Positions 5,943 to 8,498 of a stretch of 8,498 nt of DNA are shown piece by piece (position 1 is the stretch's first letter; each line of letters begins with the position of its first letter). This stretch comes from Ruminococcaceae bacterium UBA5904. GTDB lineage: Bacteria > Bacillota > Clostridia > Oscillospirales > Acutalibacteraceae. Position numbers and translations under genes: made by a program. Location of the stretch: NCBI GenBank assembly GCA_002431305.1, contig DJEG01000081.1, positions 1 to 8,498 on the forward strand, read 5' to 3'. The notes beneath the pieces were generated by a model. It had not been told where the DNA came from. It saw only the letters and a list, made by a program, of their open reading frames with translations, and searched no databases.

Positions 5943-7151
5943 TTATTTTTTCTGTTTTGAGTATTTCGTCTTATAAACGACTCTCATGAGCAGAGCCTCA
6001 ACGGGATTGATTGCTTTCGCTCCGCCGATAAGATCCGCGCTTATCTGCGTTCTTGCACCCTTTTCGAGTACCATTTCAACGGCTTCGGCGTCGGACTTGT
6101 CGCCGGCTGCGCAAAGCGCGCCGTTGCCCGAGAGAAGAACCGCATTACGTCCGCGAAGCTTTCTGACAACCTTTTTCGCGCTCTTGACGGTATTGCCGGG
6201 ATCGTACTCCGCACCCCTTACGGTAACGCCGATAAGCTGTGCAAAGTCGTCAAGCAGAGGCTTCATGGTCTTGCCGATTTTCGAAACGGCAACAATTTCG
6301 GGCTTCTTTGAATGAATAACGGAATTTACATCCTTACGGCGTCTGTAAACCTCTCTGTGAAGTTCCATAGTCTCGGGATAATCCCCTCCGCTGATGTTCT
6401 CGCCCGTGAGAAGATTTATTCTCGTGACGTTGCCGTCCTCGTCATACATATTCATGGTTTCGCCTTCGCGCTCGGAGGTATACGGGTCATACTGCGTGTA
6501 CTCCTCCTGACGGACGTTGATCGCGGCGAAATAATCGGCAATTTCTTCAACAGTCTGAGCAGTCTTGCCCATCGCGTTGTAGAATGTATTTTTAAGATAG
6601 CCCTCGCATACTTTTTCAAGCTCGCTTGCAACTTTGAACGCGTCCTCGTAGTCAACGCCGAGGCATACCGCACCGTGGTGAGCCATTATAGCGGCTTTTG
6701 AATTAGAACGTTCGAGAGCCTCGGTAACGCCTTTTTTAAGTTTTCCGGTACCGGGAAGTCCGTACGAAGCTACGGGAATATCGCTTCCGATAATGTCCCT
6801 GCTCTCTGCCGGAACGCAGTTTATGTCGGAACCTAAGAAGCTGATTGCCGAAGCGTTCATCTGATGCGTATGAATTACGAAATTTATCTCGGGACGAAGC
6901 TTGTACGCCTGTGCGTGGATACCCTTTTCCGACGAGGGCTTAACGTCGCCGTCGTATGAGAGATCGTCGATTTTAACAAGCACAATCTCGTCGGGCGTAA
7001 GAGTTTCATAGCTTCTTCCGCTGGGGGTTATAACAAAGCTGTTCTCATCGACACGGCAGCTTACGTTGCCCCATGTACGGGCGATAAGTCCCGATTCAAC
7101 GAGTCTTTTTCCTGCGGTGATAACAGTTTCTTTAGCAGTCATTATATCCAT
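5943..7151 (-). CDS. class II aldolase/adducin family protein with two tandem domains
   Basis: A 402-residue cytosolic protein. The N-terminal domain (about 5-200) is a complete class II sugar-phosphate aldolase/epimerase module: TWGNVSCR (26-33) and TPSG (42-45) for phosphate binding, E75 in PSSE as the catalytic acid/base equivalent, H94 and H96 in IHTH, and H159 in AHHG as zinc ligands. The C-terminal domain (about 230-395) repeats the fold. It keeps MELHREVYRRRKDVNSVIH, but HxH has become HSK and HHG has become SGNGALC, so it has lost its zinc site. The family acts on fuculose-, ribulose- or rhamnulose-phosphates; the substrate here cannot be told. ATG 7151 is preceded by AAAGGA on the minus strand, 10 nt from AGGA to ATG. 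It has its own consensus promoter and a terminator directly after its stop codon. The downstream membrane-protein gene lies beyond that terminator. Confidence 0.92.
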   Translation of the reverse strand: MDIMTAKETVITAGKRLVESGLIARTWGNVSCRVDENSFVITPSGRSYETLTPDEIVLVKIDDLSYDGDVKPSSEKGIHAQAYKLRPEINFVIHTHQMNASAISFLGSDINCVPAESRDIIGSDIPVASYGLPGTGKLKKGVTEALERSNSKAAIMAHHGAVCLGVDYEDAFKVASELEKVCEGYLKNTFYNAMGKTAQTVEEIADYFAAINVRQEEYTQYDPYTSEREGETMNMYDEDGNVTRINLLTGENISGGDYPETMELHREVYRRRKDVNSVIHSKKPEIVAVSKIGKTMKPLLDDFAQLIGVTVRGAEYDPGNTVKSAKKVVRKLRGRNAVLLSGNGALCAAGDKSDAEAVEMVLEKGARTQISADLIGGAKAINPVEALLMRVVYKTKYSKQKK

Positions 7152-7192
7152 TAATATCGCGTCCTTTCAAACAGAAAGTGATTCATATTTGT

Positions 7193-7221
7193 ATTATAGT
7201 CTAATTTTTATAATAAGTCAA
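7193..7221 (-). promoter_or_regulatory. promoter of the aldolase-family gene
   Basis: On the minus strand TTGACT (7221-7216) and TATAAT (7198-7193) have a 17-bp spacer. The predicted start near 7186 gives a leader of about 35 nt. Confidence 0.82.
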
Positions 7222-7259
7222 ACATTTTATGGATTTTATGATGAAATTATGCTTTAATA

Positions 7260-7288
7260 TTGATAATCGACTTTTTTTTTGCTAAAAT
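7260..7288 (+). promoter_or_regulatory. promoter of the TSCPD-mtnN operon
   Basis: TTGATA (7260-7265) and TAAAAT (7283-7288) have a 17-bp spacer that includes a run of nine T. The predicted start near 7295 leaves a leader of about 26 nt containing the ribosome-binding site AGAAGGA (7307-7313). Confidence 0.72.
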
Positions 7289-7320
7289 AAGTATAGCAAA
7301 GCAGAAAGAAGGATAAAAAA

Positions 7321-7578
7321 ATGACATACACATATAAAACAAAGGGAACGTGCTCGCGCGCAATTACGTTCGACCTCAACGACGGCATAGTTTCAAACGT
7401 CAGCTTCCAGGGCGGATGCAACGGCAATTTGCAGGGCATAGCAAAGCTCTGCGAGGGCAAAAAAGCCGAGGATATCATAAATTCCGTTTCGGGCATAAAA
7501 TGCGGAATGAAGACCACGTCATGTCCCGACCAGTTTGCAAAGGCTCTTAAAGAGGCGTTGGAGGAAGCTAAGAAATGA
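7321..7578 (+). CDS. TIGR03905-type TSCPD domain protein
   Basis: An 85-residue protein matching the stand-alone TSCPD family. Its defining TSCPD motif is at 66-70, a GGCNGN turn at 31-36, and IKCGMK at 59-64. Cysteines at 11, 33, 44, 61 and 68 include the family-conserved ones and could bind metal. TSCPD domains also occur at the end of some class II ribonucleotide reductases; the small stand-alone form has no established function. AGAAGGA (7307-7313) lies 7 nt before ATG 7321. The stop codon overlaps the mtnN start by four bases (ATGA, 7575-7578), indicating translational coupling and a possible link to methylthioadenosine or SAH recycling (inference). Confidence 0.9.
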   Translation: MTYTYKTKGTCSRAITFDLNDGIVSNVSFQGGCNGNLQGIAKLCEGKKAEDIINSVSGIKCGMKTTSCPDQFAKALKEALEEAKK

Positions 7579-8255
7579 AAAAAATAGGCGTGGTAATAGC
7601 TGACGAAAACGAATTCGAGCCGTTTATAACGCTTTGTAAAAAACATTCGGGCGCCGTCGGCGAGGTAAGAGGCAAGAGAACCGCCGAATTCAAAATAGGC
7701 GATAATATTGTTAAGGGCATAGAATGCGGAATCGGCAAGGTCAACGCCGCGGGCGAAACCGCGTTTTTAATAAGCGAGGACAAAGCGGATATAATAATGA
7801 ACATAGGTCTCTCCGGCGCGATATCGGGACTTAAAAGAAATGACTTTGTCGCGGGCGAATCGTTCGTCGAATGCGATTTCGATTTAACGCCGATAGGTTA
7901 TAAATACGGAGCAAAACCGCAGAAAACTTACGTTTACAAAGCCGACAAAGAGCTTCTGACTCTCGCAAAGGAATCGGGAGTCGAGAAAAGCGGAAAATTC
8001 GGCTGCGGAGATATTTTCCTTGCGGACAGGGAGAAAAAAGAGTTTTTCAAAGAGACGTTCGGAATATGCGAATTCGACATGGAGACGGGCGCGATAGCCT
8101 CCGTATGCCATGAGTGTAACATTCCGTTACTGTCGATAAGAAAAATAAGCGATACCGCCGACGACATGTCGAGCGAAAATTACCGCGAGATGAACGACAG
8201 AGCGGAGGGCGACCTCGCAGACGTTCTGGAGCGGATAATTGAAAAAATAAAGTAA
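7575..8255 (+). CDS. mtnN: 5'-methylthioadenosine/S-adenosylhomocysteine nucleosidase (MtnN/Pfs)
   Basis: A 226-residue cytosolic hydrolase that removes adenine from MTA and SAH, clearing inhibitory SAM by-products and feeding methionine recycling and, via LuxS if present, AI-2 formation. Family features seen: E13 aligning with the catalytic E12 of E. coli MtnN; CGIGKVNAA (51-59); NIGLSGAI (76-83); DFDLTPIGY for the DVDVTAFGY segment; FDMETGAIA with substrate-binding E170; and ISDTAD with catalytic D193 (D197 in E. coli). The family usually reads EMEGAAIA, so the TG variant is slightly divergent, and a related purine nucleosidase with another substrate cannot be fully excluded. It starts inside the stop codon of the TSCPD gene and is cotranscribed with it. 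No convincing terminator follows before the tRNA promoter at 8283. Confidence 0.9.
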   Translation: MKKIGVVIADENEFEPFITLCKKHSGAVGEVRGKRTAEFKIGDNIVKGIECGIGKVNAAGETAFLISEDKADIIMNIGLSGAISGLKRNDFVAGESFVECDFDLTPIGYKYGAKPQKTYVYKADKELLTLAKESGVEKSGKFGCGDIFLADREKKEFFKETFGICEFDMETGAIASVCHECNIPLLSIRKISDTADDMSSENYREMNDRAEGDLADVLERIIEKIK

Positions 8256-8282
8256 TATTTTTTATTAATTTAAAAAAAAGTG

Positions 8283-8311
8283 TTGACAATCACGCTTTAG
8301 TTGTGTATAAT
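8283..8311 (+). promoter_or_regulatory. promoter of the tRNA cluster
   Basis: TTGACA (8283-8288) and TATAAT (8306-8311) are perfect, with an ideal 17-bp spacer. This suits a strongly expressed stable-RNA operon, with a start near 8318. Confidence 0.9.
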
Positions 8312-8317
8312 ACATCT

Positions 8318-8336
8318 TGCCTGTTGCGTACAGGCA
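8318..8336 (+). other. hairpin in the tRNA operon 5' leader
   Basis: TGCCTGT (8318-8324) and ACAGGCA (8330-8336) form a perfect 7-bp stem with a 5-nt loop. It spans the expected 5' end of the transcript and stops 5 nt before the tRNA. It may protect the 5' end or help RNase P processing. There is no T-run, so it is not a terminator. Confidence 0.55.
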
Positions 8337-8341
8337 TATAT

Positions 8342-8418
8342 GGCGGCATAGCTCAGCTGGCTAGAGTACTCGGTTCATACCCGATTGGTCGTAAGTTCGA
8401 ATCTCACTGCCGCTACCA
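8342..8418 (+). tRNA. tRNA-Met (anticodon CAT)
   Basis: A full cloverleaf can be folded. The acceptor is 8342-8348 with 8408-8414 (one G-T pair), the D stem 8351-8354 with 8364-8367, and the anticodon loop 8374-8380 with CAT at 8376-8378. The T loop TTCGAAT is at 8396-8402, with discriminator A8415 and an encoded CCA at 8416-8418. The anticodon-arm sequence closely resembles Firmicute elongator tRNA-Met. The lack of three G-C pairs at the bottom of the anticodon stem argues against initiator tRNA. A lysidine-modified tRNA-Ile with the same CAT anticodon is possible but less likely. Two stem positions do not pair: C8369/T8385 at the top of the anticodon stem and A8393/C8405 in the T stem. Confidence 0.93.
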
Positions 8419-8449
8419 ATAAAAGCAACCTCAACCGGGTTGCTTTTAT
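8419..8449 (+). terminator. terminator-like hairpin between the two tRNA genes
   Basis: AAAAGCAACC (8421-8430) pairs perfectly with GGTTGCTTTT (8438-8447) around a 7-nt loop, and two further A-T pairs extend the base to 8419/8449. It begins at the base after the tRNA-Met CCA. The T-run is short (TTTT, then ATAAAA), so termination may be partial. tRNA-Glu starts only 4 nt after the hairpin and has no room for its own promoter, so the structure may be an attenuator or a processing signal. Confidence 0.6.
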
Positions 8450-8453
8450 AAAA

Positions 8454-8498
8454 GGCCCGGTGGTCAAGCGGCTAAGACACCGCCCTTTCACGGCGGTA
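8454..8498 (+). tRNA. tRNA-Glu (anticodon TTC), 5' part, cut by window end
   Basis: The visible 45 nt match the 5' two thirds of Firmicute tRNA-Glu: acceptor strand GGCCCGG (8454-8460), the D arm, and an anticodon stem 8480-8484 with 8492-8496. The loop CTTTCAC carries TTC at 8487-8489. The variable region, T arm and acceptor 3' strand lie beyond the window. It is presumably transcribed from the promoter at 8283-8311 by reading through the intervening hairpin. Confidence 0.92.

Noticed and set aside
6312..6701. Plus-strand open frame of 129 codons inside the aldolase gene
   Set aside because: It is antisense to a clear conserved protein and shows no family motif or start signal.
8258..8279. 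T-run and A-run after mtnN as a terminator
   Set aside because: The only possible stem is pure A-T with no G-C pair; it more likely forms the AT-rich upstream part of the tRNA promoter.

Overview
The window looks like a chromosomal housekeeping segment from an endospore-forming Firmicute of class Clostridia, probably an uncultured gut Oscillospiraceae-like lineage. The evidence is a SigH (Spo0H)-like sigma factor, the spore protein SpoVAE, a CIRCE operator in front of htpG, a TIGR03905-type TSCPD protein, AT-rich intergenic regions with near-consensus TTGACA/TATAAT promoters, and typical Firmicute tRNA-Met and tRNA-Glu sequences. The family calls are firm; the exact taxon is inference. I see no transposase, phage gene, CRISPR array or recognisable defence system.

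Layout, left to right. (1) 42-1222: a consensus promoter drives a SigH-like sigma factor, followed by a small protein with two CxxC pairs of zinc ribbons and two consecutive terminator-like hairpins. (2) 1263-3717: spoVAE stands alone, without spoVAC or spoVAD beside it. It is followed by htpG (bacterial Hsp90), whose own promoter carries a perfect CIRCE element, the binding site of the HrcA heat-shock repressor. The htpG transcript ends at a strong hairpin that also serves the converging gene. (3) 3744-5118: an XRE-type regulator on the minus strand and a histidine-phosphatase-fold protein on the plus strand diverge from a 71-bp gap. Their two promoters overlap there on one dyad operator. The phosphatase-fold protein has Asn where the phospho-accepting His should be. 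(4) 5105-7221, minus strand: a double-domain class II aldolase/adducin protein with its own promoter, then a polytopic membrane protein of unknown function. The membrane protein's ribosome-binding site lies inside the aldolase's terminator hairpin. (5) 7260-8255: a two-gene operon, a TSCPD-domain protein and an MTA/SAH nucleosidase, joined by a 4-bp ATGA overlap. (6) 8283-8498: a consensus promoter, a leader hairpin, tRNA-Met(CAT), an intervening terminator-like hairpin, and the start of tRNA-Glu(TTC), which runs off the window.

The genes are mostly separate units rather than one pathway. Two local relationships are well supported: the XRE regulator most likely controls itself and the divergent phosphatase-fold gene, and the TSCPD protein is translationally coupled to the SAM by-product recycling enzyme MtnN. 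The best candidate for something undescribed is the XRE/Asn-substituted phosphatase pair. The membrane-protein start embedded in a terminator is the second.
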